From positions 2,181,942 through 2,245,941 of the forward strand of contig NC_044916.1 of assembly GCF_003576645.1 (NCBI RefSeq): a stretch of 64,000 nt of DNA, written 5' to 3'. The notes beneath the pieces were generated by a model. That model searched no databases, was not told the DNA's origin, and worked only from the letters and a program-made list of their open reading frames with translations. This document shows positions 28,727 to 43,907 of this stretch, in pieces. How positions within the stretch are numbered: position 1 is the first letter of the stretch; the number at the start of each line of letters is the position of its first letter. The DNA is from Ipomoea triloba (lineage: Eukaryota > Streptophyta > Magnoliopsida > Solanales > Convolvulaceae). Position numbers and translations under genes: made by a program.

Positions 28727-28761
<35 letters not shown>
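28727..28761. repeat. (GA)n tract just upstream of PFP beta ATG
   Basis: An uninterrupted AG/GA run lies about 20 bp before the start codon on the coding strand (as CT), so it is probably in the 5' UTR. A second, interrupted AG run (28474-28508) lies directly at the intron-1 donor. Confidence 0.75.
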
Positions 28762-28764
<3 letters not shown>

Positions 28765-30009
28765 GCTCAGTGATAAGTTAACTGCCGGAACTCAAAAGCT
28801 GATGTTTCCATTTTTTATTTTTAAGTATCCGAGTCGACAGTGGGCAGAGTGGAGAGGGCAAAACCGTCAGCTGGAAACTCCGCCAAAATGCGCTCGTTGT
28901 TTGGTTTAGCTGGATAGGTGTCAAGTGATTGCGGCACACAAATACTCACTCATACTAATTTTACTTTTATTTACAAAAAGAAAATCTGACCAGTTCAAAT
29001 AAAAAAGTCATCTATTACCCGACTAGAGTTATCTCTTACTTATGTTAGTTGAAACATAGGCTCTGACTCATTTTATACGTCTAATTTAATTAATGGAACA
29101 TGACTCGAATTATTTATAATTTATTTTTCGTAATATATAACATTTAAATATTTAAAATTTACATTAAATTTGTCTAAGTCCATTGTTTGGTATAGCGGAA
29201 TGTTTTAAATAGTTGCATTATACAAATATTTACTTGTTTTATGTGACACTGATAAAATAAAAATACTTATACATAATCGGTTTACTTGATACATTAAGAT
29301 ATATGTAATTATTAAAATACATAATAATAAAAAAATTATATCAAATATAAAATTCTCACACACTCACAATGTTGATATTTTGTAATTTTTAAATATTTAG
29401 TTTGCCAAGCACCTTGTGCTCAATTGATACATCTATGCTTTCTAAGAAAATATATATATTTAATTAATACTCATAGCCACAAAGTCAGCTTAGGGATGAC
29501 TGATTAGTCATTATTATTAGTTCAATGATTAAAGCTTATCTATATCCCTTTTGTAGGTTAGGTTGATGGAATTGTGAAAAACACTGGGGGTGAAATGGTC
29601 TATCCCAATTGTATCTATTCTCCTTTATTGAATTTTCACTTTTAGCACCACAACAATTACCTAATTTTTACCTAATTCAATCTCGAGAGAGAGAAAAAAA
29701 AAAATCACATTTCTAGTTTAAAATCATACTAAAATGAACCGTCAACTCTTATGGAAAAAACTTATAAATATTATACATTATATATACAGAATACAGTCCA
29801 ACATACATACAAAAAGCTCGTTAAATAAGGTTCGAAAGAGCTCAACTTTAAGAAAACTTTTTAACAGGGAATAAACAATAGAAGGGCAAAATTTCTATAG
29901 TTACATAGGAAGCACCTGAAAGATTTGGCAAATACACTCCTCAGAAGGAGAAAACAGTCAAAGCACAGCCCAAGAATGGCACTTGAAATGTACACACACA
30001 CACACTAAT
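28762..30009. other. Intergenic between two minus-strand genes
   Basis: AT-rich, with no supported ORF. The left end is promoter of PFP beta; the right end (29800-30009) is probably the 3' UTR of the phosphatase gene, with a CACACACA run near 29993-30005. Confidence 0.45.
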
Positions 30010-33943
<3,934 letters not shown>

Positions 33944-33953
33944 GGAACCCTTA

Positions 33954-34521
33954 CGCAAATTATATCGTGGACCGTGGTCCATAATGCATTGTGGATCGCG
34001 GTCCCAAAACGACGTCGTTTTGATTAATGAAACAGACGGATGAATTCGCGCCACTCACTTTCTTTTCATATATACTGCAGTTACATTTCAACACAACTGC
34101 AGTTACCTTTCAACACAACTGCAGTTACATTTTGATATAACTACAGTTTCATTCGATAATATAAAAACACAAAAGTGAAACTGTTATTCAGTATCTGTTC
34201 ATATACACTGCAGTTACATTTTAACACAACTACAGTTACATTTTGATATAACTACAGTTACATTTTGATATAACTACAGTTTCATTCGATAATATCAAAC
34301 ACAAATGTGAAACTGTTATTCAGTATCTTTTCATATATGCTGCAGTTACATTTCAACACAACTACAGTTACATTTTGATATAATTACAGTTTCATTCGAT
34401 AATATCAAAACAAATGTAAGGCAGTATCTTTTGGAATGAACTGTAGTGTCAATTACGGGGCTCCGTCTCCCACTTACTAAAACGACGTCGTTTTGGGACC
34501 GCGGTCCACGATATAAGAACT
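33954..34521. mobile_element. Mutator-type MITE with 10-bp target duplication and internal tandem repeats
   Basis: Flanked on both sides by GGAACCCTTA (33944-33953 and 34522-34531). Terminal inverted repeats include TTATATCGTGGACC at the left and GGTCCACGATATAA at the right, and each end also holds the palindrome AAAACGACGTCGTTTT. The left arm has about 24 extra bases within the repeat. Between the ends are three tandem units (see separate entry). The 9-11-bp duplication points to the Mutator superfamily. No ORF. Confidence 0.85.
34061..34430 (+). repeat. Three tandem units (~130, 130, 105 bp) inside the Mutator MITE
   Basis: Units start near 34061, 34196 and 34326, each with TTCATATA..CTGCAGTTACATTT, several copies of AACTACAGTTACATTTTGAT and an ending AAACTGTTATTCAGTATCT. 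Within units the ACAGTTACATTT motif is itself repeated, a repeat-in-repeat structure. Confidence 0.85.
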
Positions 34522-34531
34522 GGAACCCTTA

Positions 34532-35182
34532 GGGCTCGTTTACTAACTGGAAATTTTTCTTCAGTTTTTTGGAAATGTGGAAAACAGAAAACAGAAAACA
34601 TGTTTACTAGCACAGTTTTCCATTTTGAAAACAGGAAATAATTTTCCAGTTTTCTAGAAAACTGAAACACTAAAAAAAACTGTTTTCTAAATGGAAAACA
34701 GAACCAACTATCATCTATTAGACTATATGTCACTATAACCACATTTTCACCATTATCTACTTACATATTTATTCATTTACTATGATTACATTTGTTATCT
34801 TCTTTTACTTATCATCATCTTCTATCTTTTCTACTTGCTTTATTTATTTAAACATAACTTATTTAATTATGCTTAAAATTATACATCATTATTCACATTA
34901 TCAAAATTAAAAATTGAAATCTATACCACGTTTTATATTTGGATTTAACTCAATTGATTATTGGTTTGGATATTTTTAATTATGTTATATCAGATACAAG
35001 TTTGGTCTAGATTCAAATATCGAAATTTCACATATATTACTATATTAGAATTCAAAATAAAAATTATATATTATATACATGTCATTCAAATGAATATATC
35101 CAAACATATTTTAAATATTAGCTCAAAAAATATTAATATTATCTAAACTAAATTTTATGTGAACTTAATAAGTTATTGGTTC

Positions 35183-35221
<39 letters not shown>

Positions 35222-35510
35222 TATAAATTTGGTTCGAATATCAAATGTAAAATTTGTATATATATTGGACTTAAAAGTAAAAAATATATTTATTATATTT
35301 AAACCAAATATATTTTAAATATAAGGTCTAAAAATCACTCGAAATTTAACTTATTGTTAATTTTATAATGTTAATCTAAAAAAATAAATTTGAAAAAATA
35401 AGTGTTAGTAAACAAGTTTCTAAACAGAAAACAGAGAATGAAAACTGAAAAATTAGAAAACAGAAAACAGAAAACAGAAAACAGAAAACAGAAAACAGTT
35501 TTATCAGAAA
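34532..35510. repeat. Repeat-derived AT-rich block with AAAACAG array
   Basis: It starts GGGCTCGTTTACTAACTGG directly after the Mutator target duplication. A partly matching inverted motif GTTAGTAAACAAG lies at about 35404. An array of GAAAACA units fills about 35455-35499 and TA/CA microsatellites lie at 35187-35222. It probably contains a decayed hAT-like element; exact ends are not defined. No gene. Confidence 0.45.
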
Positions 35511-35511
35511 A

Positions 35512-35672
35512 TACTACATGGACTCTTAGTTATATTCCCTACTTGTACTCCCTCACACAAAAATTTGATGTTGACACTTCTCTTGGGACCCACAAAATGA
35601 AGATAACCTATCATATCTTGCCATGTCAGGAAGTACAAGTGAAGGAGTATAAAATGGGAGTCCATGTAGTAG
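35512..35672. mobile_element. Small MITE with TACTACATGGACTC ends
   Basis: TACTACATGGACTC at the left is mirrored by GAGTCCATGTAGTAG at the right over about 160 bp, with CTTGTACTCCCTC and GAAGGAGTATA also roughly mirrored. Non-coding, with the size and form of a Stowaway-like MITE. Confidence 0.75.
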
Positions 35673-35907
35673 AACTCTTTTTTATCCTGCGTGTCTGTGT
35701 GTTTCCCTCCACCGACTAATGGGTCAGGCAGAGAGTGACGTGTTACGGATGGGAGAGTGAATGAGACGTGCCGCATTGGACATGGTCGTTAAAGGAATCA
35801 TGTCTAGTAGTCATTAATTGAAGAATTATTGACCGGAAGTTGGTAGAAAAATTAAGCAATCACGTTCATCACGTATAGGAGTCATTATCGAGTCATGTCT
35901 AGTAGTC

Positions 35908-35958
35908 AGTTTCGTTCTATACGTGATTGCTTATGTTCATAACGTATAGAACGAAACT
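35908..35958. repeat. Perfect 17-bp-arm hairpin
   Basis: AGTTTCGTTCTATACGT (35908-35924) is exactly reverse-complementary to ACGTATAGAACGAAACT (35942-35958) with a 17-nt loop. Upstream, AAGCAATCACG can pair with CGTGATTGCTT, and TCATGTCTAGTAGTCA occurs twice (near 35799 and 35893). It looks like the core of a small fold-back element. Confidence 0.8.
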
Positions 35959-36087
35959 TCTTTCTCGATTCTTGTTCATCATCGTATAAAAAAATTATGT
36001 TTCTTATGTAATTTACATGCTATTATGCAAGAGCGGAGTTTACTCGTGCACACACTTGAGTTTCATCGTCACCAAAAGAAAAAAAAA

Positions 36088-37250
36088 GTTCAAATTAGCC
36101 ACTGAACTACATGCTAAAGTTCAATTTAATCATCAAACTCAATAAATGCGATTAAGTCTCTCAACTATATAAAATTATACAATTCAACCAAATTTGATAT
36201 GTTATTAAGATCATCGCTAATGTGACAGCCATTCTATTAAAAAATTACTTTTAAATAAAATAAACTCACCATGTTCCCGTCTTCATTTCCGACTAAAGAT
36301 GAAGAGCTTTCTTCATAACCGGCTTGGAGGCGAACACGGGGGGGGGGGGGGGGGGAGTTTTCCTTTAAAACATTATTTTATTTAACATTATTAAAATAAT
36401 TTTTTTTTTAAATATTGTTAATAGGATGATCGCGACGTCAACGATGACGTGATGAATAAATCAAATTTGGTCGAATTACATAATTTTAGATAGTTGTGGA
36501 GTTTAATTGCATTTCTTTTGAGTTGAATGATTTAGGGTGTGTTTGGAAAGCAAGAAAATGGTTTCTGGAAAATGATTTCTGGAAAATGAGTCATTTTCCA
36601 GAAAATATTTTCCTTTCTTGTGTTTGGCTGCAGAACAGAAAACTATGTTGGTGTGTTTGGCTCATTTTCCAGAAAATGGGTAGGAAAATTAACAGAATTA
36701 TATAATTGAATATTTTAATTAATTTTTTTAAATGTAACAACATTTATAACAAATATACAATCCAAAAAATAAAATAATCACAAAAAAATCACAACAAAAT
36801 AATATATATCTCATAAAAAAAATAAAAGTGGCCGCCTGGTTTCAGATGTCAAATAAAAAAAATAAAACTCATAATATCTATCTCATAATAAAAAAAAATT
36901 AAATTATTACTTAAAAACAAAAAGAAAAAGTTGAAGATGTCAAGAAGATGGGATGAAGATGAAGAAGTTAAAGCATTTAGGAAGCCTAAGGAGATGGAAG
37001 AAGCAAAGGAGAAGGAAGAAGCAAACTTTGGAAAATGACTTCCCCCAAAAAAAATGGGAAGTCATTTTCCATAAAATTGAGCTTATTTTCCATTGACCAA
37101 GAAGTTCATTTCCATTGACTCTATTTTCCCCTTCTTCCCAAACACCAAAAACCCGAAAAATGATTTCTGGAAATCATTTTTCGGGTTTCCAAACACACCC
37201 TTAATTGTATTTTTATGTGTAGTTTGGTGCTTACTTTGAATGTTTTTTCA
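36088..37250. mobile_element. Fold-back element interrupted by a nested MITE
   Basis: The left arm (about 36088-36250, AAATTAGCCACTGAACTACA..., ATTATACAATTCAACCAAAT) is matched in inverted orientation by 36410-36534 and resumes at 37201-37250. The interruption is the MITE at 36535-37200. An 18-G homopolymer (36338-36355) lies between the arms. Arms are imperfect. Confidence 0.6.
36535..37200. mobile_element. MITE with GGGTGTGTTTGGAAA ends, nested
   Basis: The terminal inverted repeats GGGTGTGTTTGGAAA and TTTCCAAACACACCC are exact over 15 bp. Subterminal GGAAAATGA / TCATTTTCC motifs are repeated in both directions. No coding capacity; hAT-like. A diverged copy of its right half occupies about 38480-38692. 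Confidence 0.85.
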
Positions 37251-38694
37251 AAATATAAGTATGATCAATTATTGAGAGTAAAAAAAACAAAAATAAAAAA
37301 ATCCACGCGTCCTATTACAGTACATAGAGCCGGCAAAGGGAACCGCCCTTTGACATATCGCGATTCCACGTCGACATATCGCTATCAGACGCGTGTACCC
37401 AATGCCAGCTGGCTTTTGACTATACGATGGATAATGGATTCACTTCTACGTGTAACCAACCACTCTATTTCTTCTTCTTCTTCTTTTCTCTTTTTATTTT
37501 TATTTTTATTTTTATTTTTATTTTTTATTTTTAAAAATAAATAATTTAGTTTTCTCCTAATATAAATTACGGATTAAAAATTAGGAAATTTGAATTTTGT
37601 AAATAAAACAATAAAACTAAATTATTAAAATGGTCACTAATTTAAGTGATTCATCACTTTAATTCTTGAATTTTGATTTTATGCAACATTAAAATTTGTA
37701 TTTACAAAGTATTTTTGTAGTTTAAATAACTAAAATAGGTACAAATTTAGATGAAATGATACATCTGTAAAATTAAAATATGTACACATTTGATTTGAAA
37801 GTGAGACGGCTCAATCAAGTGCATTCATAGGAATGGTAATACATATATCAATCAGTTGATAACTTTACATAACTATTGATTATAACTCTCCACATCTACG
37901 AGATTTTCTCATAGGGCATCACAAGTTTTTTCTTGGCCAACATCGTTTGTATTGTGAAACTCAGACTTCGTTAACTTGTTTTAATGTGTTTTTACTTGCT
38001 TTCATTCACATGAAAAATGTACAAATTTAATAGTCAATGACAATTAGTAGTTAAAAATGAATTATCAAAGTAGTAAAATTATTATATACAAATGGACCAA
38101 TTTGATAATTTACTCAAACAATAAGTATTAAGATATATTTTTAAATAAAACTTGACTAATTAACGTATAAACTACTTCGTAATATATTTTAAAAATTAAG
38201 TCATTCAAATGATTCAAGTAAAAAAGATTACTCAATTATTGTTAATGTATTAACAAAGAGGGTTGGACTGAGAATGAGTTAACAATAATTAAGTTTCTAA
38301 TTTTTAAGTACGAGAGTCATGTTATACTCACTCGATTACTTTTTTCAACACAAGTAATTGTAAGTTTTTTCAAATCTCCAATAAATTGATTATTAAACTT
38401 CTTAGTTAAAGCCAATTAACTGTTAGTAATATAGACTGATATACTTTTTTTATATTTTACATACTAGGTTATAAAAAAAATGTTTTCCAAATAGAAGTCA
38501 TTGAAGATGGCCGAGGAAGAAGCCGTGTGAATATGGAAAATGACTTCCCAAAAAAAAAGGATAAATTGTTTTCCAAGAAAACAAGGCATTTTCCCCTTTG
38601 ATCGAAAATCATTTTTCATGACTTTAAGTTTTCAAACATTTTCAAACACTAAATCGAGAAGGAACTCATTTTTTGGGTTTCTAAATACACCAAG
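37251..38694. other. AT-rich spacer with a partial MITE copy, no gene
   Basis: Includes a TTTTTA-rich tract (37480-37530) and, at about 38480-38692, a diverged right half of the nested MITE (GGAAAATGACTTCCC.., TTTGGGTTTCTAAATACACC). No supported ORF. Confidence 0.5.
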
Positions 38695-39430
38695 AGTCCG
38701 TTTGGTACTTTTCCATCAATAAAATTTTCAGAAAAATGTTTCTAAGGAATATGTTTGACGAGAATAACTTTACAGGAAAATTAGTTAATATGTGTGGTGT
38801 TACCTGAAAACAAAACAATTAAATTACCTGAAAGTCAATTAACATGCATGTTTGGTTTATTTAAACTTCCTGAGTACAATTTTGATAATCTCAAATATAT
38901 CCTTGCTATATACAAAAATTAAAAAAGAAACACATAACAAATAATTGAGAGTTTAATAAATTACTTGTAAATTAATAAATCGTATGTCAAAAAATACCAA
39001 GTCATCAAATTAATTAAGTACCAAAAAATCAAAGTCAAGTTAATTAAGATATATATAAAATACTACATACATACACACACACGTACTGCATCATTACCTA
39101 ATGAATCATATTACTAATTAGATTACATAAAACGTTAACCACGTACTTTGATGTAAATTTATTTGATAAACAATATGCAATGGTGAGAGAGACAACTTTT
39201 TTATATTTATAATACTTTTAACCTGACATCAAAAATGATAAATACGTAATTGAATAAATTTGGTAGATTTATAGTCATTTAGAAAAAAGAATTCTACCTC
39301 TCCTAAGTAAAATTTATTTTCTTTAATATCATGAAATGTGGTTACACTGAACTTTCCTAAATCAAAAGATGAAAATAACATTTTAAATTTTCAAAAAGCT
39401 CGAACTTTCCTTATTACCAAACTCCCTCCA
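38695..39430. mobile_element. hAT-like MITE, second family
   Basis: The left end AGAGTCCGTTTGGTACTTTTCC and right end ATTACCAAACTCCCT are imperfect inverted repeats. The left part is shared with a fragment at about 4403-4545. Non-coding. Confidence 0.6.
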
Positions 39431-39674
39431 AATGTAAGGTGAACTAGTGTTTTACCAGGTGAATGATATCCTTAATTTACGTGATTAAATCATGAAGGAG
39501 AGACTCTTGAAAACAAGAAAACTGATTTTCAATTTACAATGGAGGAGTATTATAGCATTATCAATCCAATTCATTATTCGCCCATCGTTTTCAATGCGTG
39601 TTAGATAATGATTGCGTGTTCAACAATACAAAAACCGTCCATTTACTATAATCTTCTCTGTTTGTGAAGCGATC

Positions 39675-39725
39675 ATGTACAGAAACCTAGAGAATCCATG
39701 GAAGAAGGAGCAGAGGTCCCTCTGA
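39675..39725 (+). CDS. Overlapping upstream ORF of the DUF3537 gene (16 codons)
   Basis: ATG at 39675 opens MYRNLENPWKKEQRSL and stops at 39723-39725, overlapping the main ATG (39698) in another frame. Its context has A at -3, while the main ATG has T at -3 (but G at +4). If the transcript starts upstream, this uORF would lower translation of the main protein. The transcript start is not known. Confidence 0.45.
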   Translation: MYRNLENPWKKEQRSL

Positions 39726-40367
39726 GGAGGACGGCGAGCAAAGCCTCATCACCATCACCATCACTGCCGTCGGAGCACGCCGCCGAAGTGAAGAGCTTCA
39801 AATCCGATCTCAAATGGCTGTTCCTCGATCAATCTACCGTCTTCAGCGCCGCCCTATCCTGGTCGCTCTTCTTCATCTTTACCATCGCCATCCCCCTCGT
39901 CTCTCACCTGATCTACGCCTGCCACGGCTGCGATACGGTGCACCAGCGGCCGTTCGACGGCATCGTGCAGCTGTCGCTGTCGGGGATTGCGACGCTGTCG
40001 TTCGTCAGCCTCTCCGTCGCCGCCAGGAAGTACGGGATCAGGAGATTTCTGTTTCTCGATAAGCTGTGTGATCAGAGTGAGAAGGTTCGAGATGGATATA
40101 CTAACCAGATTCATGTAAGTCCAGTCCCTGTCTTGTGTTGTCTTCTCAAATTGCCAATCTTATCTGTTTCACTATCTAATTGAGAATGCCTGATGAATTT
40201 TAGAATCTAGGGTGATCACAAATTTGAATGTTGATTAGTTAAGTAATGATATAATTTTTTGGGGTTTCTGTGTTTCAGTGGTGTCTGCATTTAAAAGTAG
40301 TGTTACAGTGTTCTGTAGCAAATTTTGTCAGAGTTTGATCACTGTTCTTTGATCCATTGATGAAAAT

Positions 40368-40401
<34 letters not shown>

Positions 40402-41969
40402 AATGACAAGGAAACCGACATTCACTACCTAGGATGTGAACCTAGTAAATTTCGTCCAATAAGGAGGTAAACCGGCTTAGGTTAATCTGCTCAAACTAGG
40501 AAGGCCAATTGACTGCTTATTGGATTTGAACTTGTAACCTTGTGGTCACCGAATCAACAACTGACTAACTTGGCTGGGGTTGTCCCATGGAAATTGAATT
40601 TTGATTAGTTAACTGATGATCTAAAGATTCCCATTTCGGGATATATAAGTAGTGTTAAGTGTAAAGTGTTCTGCAGTAAATTTTGTTAGGATTTAATCAC
40701 TGCCCTTTGATCCATTAATGAAAAATTGAATTTGGATTAGTTAACTAATGATCTAATTTTCTGGGTTTTAATTCACTGATGTCAAGATTCCCATATCTGC
40801 ATGTAAAACAGTAAAAGTAGTGTTGTTACAATGTTCTGCAACAAGTTTTCTTAGAATTTAATCACTGCAATTTGATCCATTGATGAAACAGCAATCAGTG
40901 AAGATCCTAGCAGCTTTTGTACTCCCCATTTTCGTAGCAGATTGTGCCTACAAGATCTGGTGGTTTGCCTCAGGAGGCACCCAAATCCCATACTTCTATA
41001 ACCACTACTTGAGCAATGCCATTGTCTGCATACTGCTGCTATGTTCATGGTTGTACCGAACAACAATTTCATTCTTCGTGTGTGTCCTGTTCCGGCTGAT
41101 ATGCTACCTCCAGATACTAAGGCTGGAAGACTATTCTCGGGTTTTTGAGAAAGAGTCTGATGTTTCTGCAATCTTGATAGAGCATCTTCGTATCAGACGA
41201 ACCCTTCGTGTCATAAGCCATCGCTTCAGGCTCTTCATCATGATGGCTCTTATACTGGTCACAATCAGTCAGTTTATGTCCTTGCTTGTTACGATGGAGT
41301 CTAGCACCAATACCAACCTCTCTACAGCTGGAGAGCTTGCGGTATTAACTGATCCCTTCTGATGAATCTGAATCCAATTCCGGTAGTGATATTTTTTCTT
41401 GTTGGGACAGACATGAATAACAACATTTGACTATTTGTGCAGTTATGTTCGATTACTCTGGTTACTGGGTTGTTCATATGCTTGAGGAGTGCAGCAAAGA
41501 TCACACACAGGGCCCATGCTCTCAGTTCCCTGGCGGCCAAATGGCACGCCTGTGCAACTCTTAGTTCATTCGAGTTTGACCCTGAGACTCCCTTGGCTCG
41601 GACAGAAACGCCTCAGATGATATTTTCTGCAAGTCTTGCGAACTGGGACAGTGAAAACGACGAAGGATATGAAGACGAACTGGATGACACCAACATGATG
41701 GCTGTTAATGCCCATACTATATCGTACCAGAAAAGACAAGCGCTTGGTGAGTCCCGGGAACACTATTACTACACATGAAATTTGATGTTAGAATTGGATG
41801 TTTACCGAATTTAACTTGGATTCTGTGTGCAGTGACATACTTTGAACACAACAGAGCTGGAATCACTGTATATGGGTTCATGCTAGATAGGAGTTGGCTG
41901 CATACAATATTTGCGATTCAGTTATCTCTTACGCTTTGGATACTCAACAAGACAATTGGTATTTCGTGA
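39698..41969 (+). CDS. DUF3537 seven-helix membrane protein (insect gustatory/odorant receptor-like superfamily)
   Basis: Four exons: 39698-40114, 40892-41341, 41443-41746, 41833-41969; 1308 nt close a 435-aa frame. A charged N-terminus is followed by WLFLDQSTVFSAALSWSLFF and hydrophobic segments IAIPLVSHLIYAC, QLSLSGIATLSFVSLSV, ILAAFVLPIFVADCAYKIWW, AIVCILLLCSWLYRTTISFF, LFIMMALILVTISQFMSLLV and ITLVTGLFICL, then an acidic loop (SENDEGYEDELDDTN) and a last helix HTIFAIQLSLTLWIL near the C-terminus. These match plant DUF3537 proteins, reported as distant relatives of insect gustatory/odorant receptor channels; their plant function is largely unknown. Ends are clean and no lesion was seen. 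An overlapping uORF precedes it and a broken relative lies 1.7 kb downstream. Confidence 0.88.
40371..40600 (-). repeat. (TA)n and SINE-like family B copy in intron 1 of the DUF3537 gene
   Basis: A TA run (40371-40399) is followed by ATGACAAGGAAACCGACATT and ends near GACTAACTTGGCTGGGGTTG. It shares the tRNA-like head (inverted) with the family B repeats at 31131 and 31815. TTGGATTTGAACTTGTAACC is the inverted box-B-like segment. Confidence 0.5.
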
Positions 41970-42668
41970 TTTCCCATCAATCCCATGTATGCTGCATCAC
42001 TTTCATGTATATATATACAAAACCCATTACCTACATTGCGTGATTTGCCAAATTTTGAAAGCACTTGCTGTATTTGTATATGGTTTTCTGAAAGTTGGGA
42101 GTTTTTGGAGTCAGGATATGGAGGTGTTTGCACTAATGGAGTGTATGCCTATTTATATCTGTGTCAAAAATTGCACAGTGGTTTTTTGGCTTTTATACGC
42201 CTTTTTTTTTAATAATAAAGATTTGGATCATTTCTCGATTTGTGCTTGTCATCATTATGTGGGCATGCTAATCTTGGATTATCTCCAGCTTGGAATACGT
42301 TTCAACTCCACATTCACCACACATATTACAGAGAGTGATTTTACTCTGGAAAGAATTGCAATGCTGAAAAAAGTTGAGAGCTTTCTTGCAGGAAAAAAAA
42401 AAGAAGAAACACTAGCATAGCAATCTGCATCTTCTGATTTGCTGCATAATGCTTCTAACTTAACAATGATCTATGATTAGCGGGTCAGAATTGGAAATCA
42501 TACATTCATTCATATATAAATACATATATAAGGCAATTGCTTGCTCAAATACAGACTTCTATGAAATGCAAATATATATATTGCGTTTCAAATTAATTCT
42601 TATTATGATTATTATATAGTCTTCTTGATCTCCATCTTCATGTTTGGCTACCAGATAAATCTTCGACT
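41970..42668. other. Convergent 3' flanks, no gene called
   Basis: Lies between the DUF3537 stop and the LTP terminal exon. A plus-strand open stretch covers it but mostly overlaps the last DUF3537 exon in another frame. Its end (42280-42420, FNSTFTTHITESDFTLERIA) looks faintly coding but has no family match that I know. Confidence 0.4.
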
Positions 42669-43328
42669 TTAAAAGATTCTGCACATTAGAAAAACTGCAG
42701 TTATAAGTATCAATATGTGTAGAAGTAGAACCGACAACTTGTACTCTGAAGAGAGTTTGGTTCTTCTTAAACAATGTCTCAGATTTGAGTCTTGTGAATG
42801 GAGGGAGCTATCCCCATACGGGGTCTAATAGTAACTTGACTTGGATTGGTCAGGGCCTAATGTGGCTACGAGATGTTCATGATACTAGGAAAAAAAAGTG
42901 GAAATCGAACTTAAGCTATATAGAATTGTGTGTGTATGAGATGTGTTGATAATCTTGAAAACGGGAAATTTATACTTGCTGCAATTCACGTCTGGTCCAG
43001 TGAGTATAGGTGAATAGGTGACATTGCAGGTATGAACAATTTGAAAGGCTCGGTCAGCATCAGCTCCACTTTGAGTCCCGTCTTTCTGGAGGCACTTGCA
43101 AAGTGCTATCTTTTGCTTCCTGTTGAACTTCAGGTCTGTCACGAGTCTCTGCAGTAACAGACAACCTTTGCAGCAATCATCTGGGATGAGCTCGGTTACA
43201 TTCACCAAGAACGCCTTGCAGGGCGACAGGTAGTTGAGAGCTGTCTTGCATGTGCTGTTTGCATCCACAGCTCCCGTTACAATCACAGCCATGATAACCA
43301 CCACCCCCCATGCCTTCATCATTCCCAT
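42669..43328 (-). CDS. Non-specific lipid-transfer protein-like, copy 1, with a tiny terminal exon
   Basis: Join (minus) 43328..42976, 42678..42669, giving 120 aa. Signal peptide MMKAWGVVVIMAVIVTGAVDA, then an nsLTP cysteine framework: STCKTALNYLSPCKAF, PDDCCKGCLLLQRLV, IALCKCLQKDG, HTCNVTYSPILTG and PDVNCSK. The first exon read alone would run on for about 30 non-family residues. Splicing from the GTATAA donor to a GTGCAG acceptor instead gives ..NCSKIF and a stop, exactly matching copy 2 (..DCTKIF). One cysteine more than the standard eight is present (CCKGC). These are secreted apoplastic lipid binders. A TATA box lies about 65 bp upstream. Confidence 0.85.
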
Positions 43329-43391
43329 GATGTTTTCTGAGTTTTATCCTGATTTTGGTTTTGTTGTGGTGCAGCCATGCCTGTGGAGGGG

Positions 43392-43400
43392 TATTTATAA
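43392..43400 (-). promoter_or_regulatory. TATA box of LTP copy 1
   Basis: The minus strand reads TTATAAATA about 65 bp before the ATG. A matching TATAAATAC sits at the same distance from LTP copy 2, so the element is conserved between paralogues. Confidence 0.65.
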
Positions 43401-43691
43401 CAGATGAAAAGGCGGTCAACGAGGGTGAGTGCAAGACTGGGGTGGATTGTTTTGACATGATAGCTTCAGAATGAGTGGGAATATAATCATTTTGGCTGTG
43501 TATCTGTCAAGATAAGAAGAGAAATGGGAGACTTCTTCCCTCAACCCCCAGTAGGCCAGTATGCTCCACCTTCTTTTTTGTGGAGTTTCCACCTTCCATT
43601 CTGAGATACAACCTGTTGCTTGGTATACAATTCAGATTTCTGTCTCCTCTCTCTCTCTTTCTCTCTGCATTCCTGCAACTTTTCTTCTCCT

Positions 43692-43907
43692 TCATGGCTG
43701 CTCTTCTTCTTTTTCACCATGGATGTTCCACTTGTTTCTCGTCTCGAGTTTTCTTGCTCAGGGCTCGGGCTGCCATTCTGTAAACCAGAGGGCATTTGAT
43801 GCTATTGTGCAGCTCTTTGTGTCTGCCATTGCCTCTCTGGTTTTGCCAGGAAATATGGGGTTGAGAAATTTCTGTTTCTTGATGAATTATGTGATGAAAG
43901 TGAGAAG
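43692..43907 (+). pseudogene. Broken DUF3537 copy
   Basis: Pieces matching exon 1 of the intact gene appear in order but in different frames: SWLLFFFFTMDVPLVSRL, then GCHSVNQRAFDAIVQL with FVSAIASL, then ARKYGVEKFLFLDELCDESE (equivalent to ARKYGIRRFLFLDKLCDQSE). At least two frameshifts separate them, and no later exon was found in the following 3 kb. It shows that the DUF3537-LTP pair was once duplicated together. Confidence 0.85.

Noticed and set aside
34061..34430. CRISPR-like array of repeats
   Set aside because: Units are contiguous tandem repeats inside a MITE with no unique spacers, and this is plant nuclear DNA.
41911..42420. 169-codon ORF overlapping the last DUF3537 exon
   Set aside because: It starts inside a verified exon in another frame; composition suggests UTR. 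Only its very end looks faintly coding.
42885..43328. LTP copy 1 as a single-exon gene with a 30-residue hydrophobic tail
   Set aside because: The tail begins at a good donor site and has no family counterpart; the spliced end matches copy 2.
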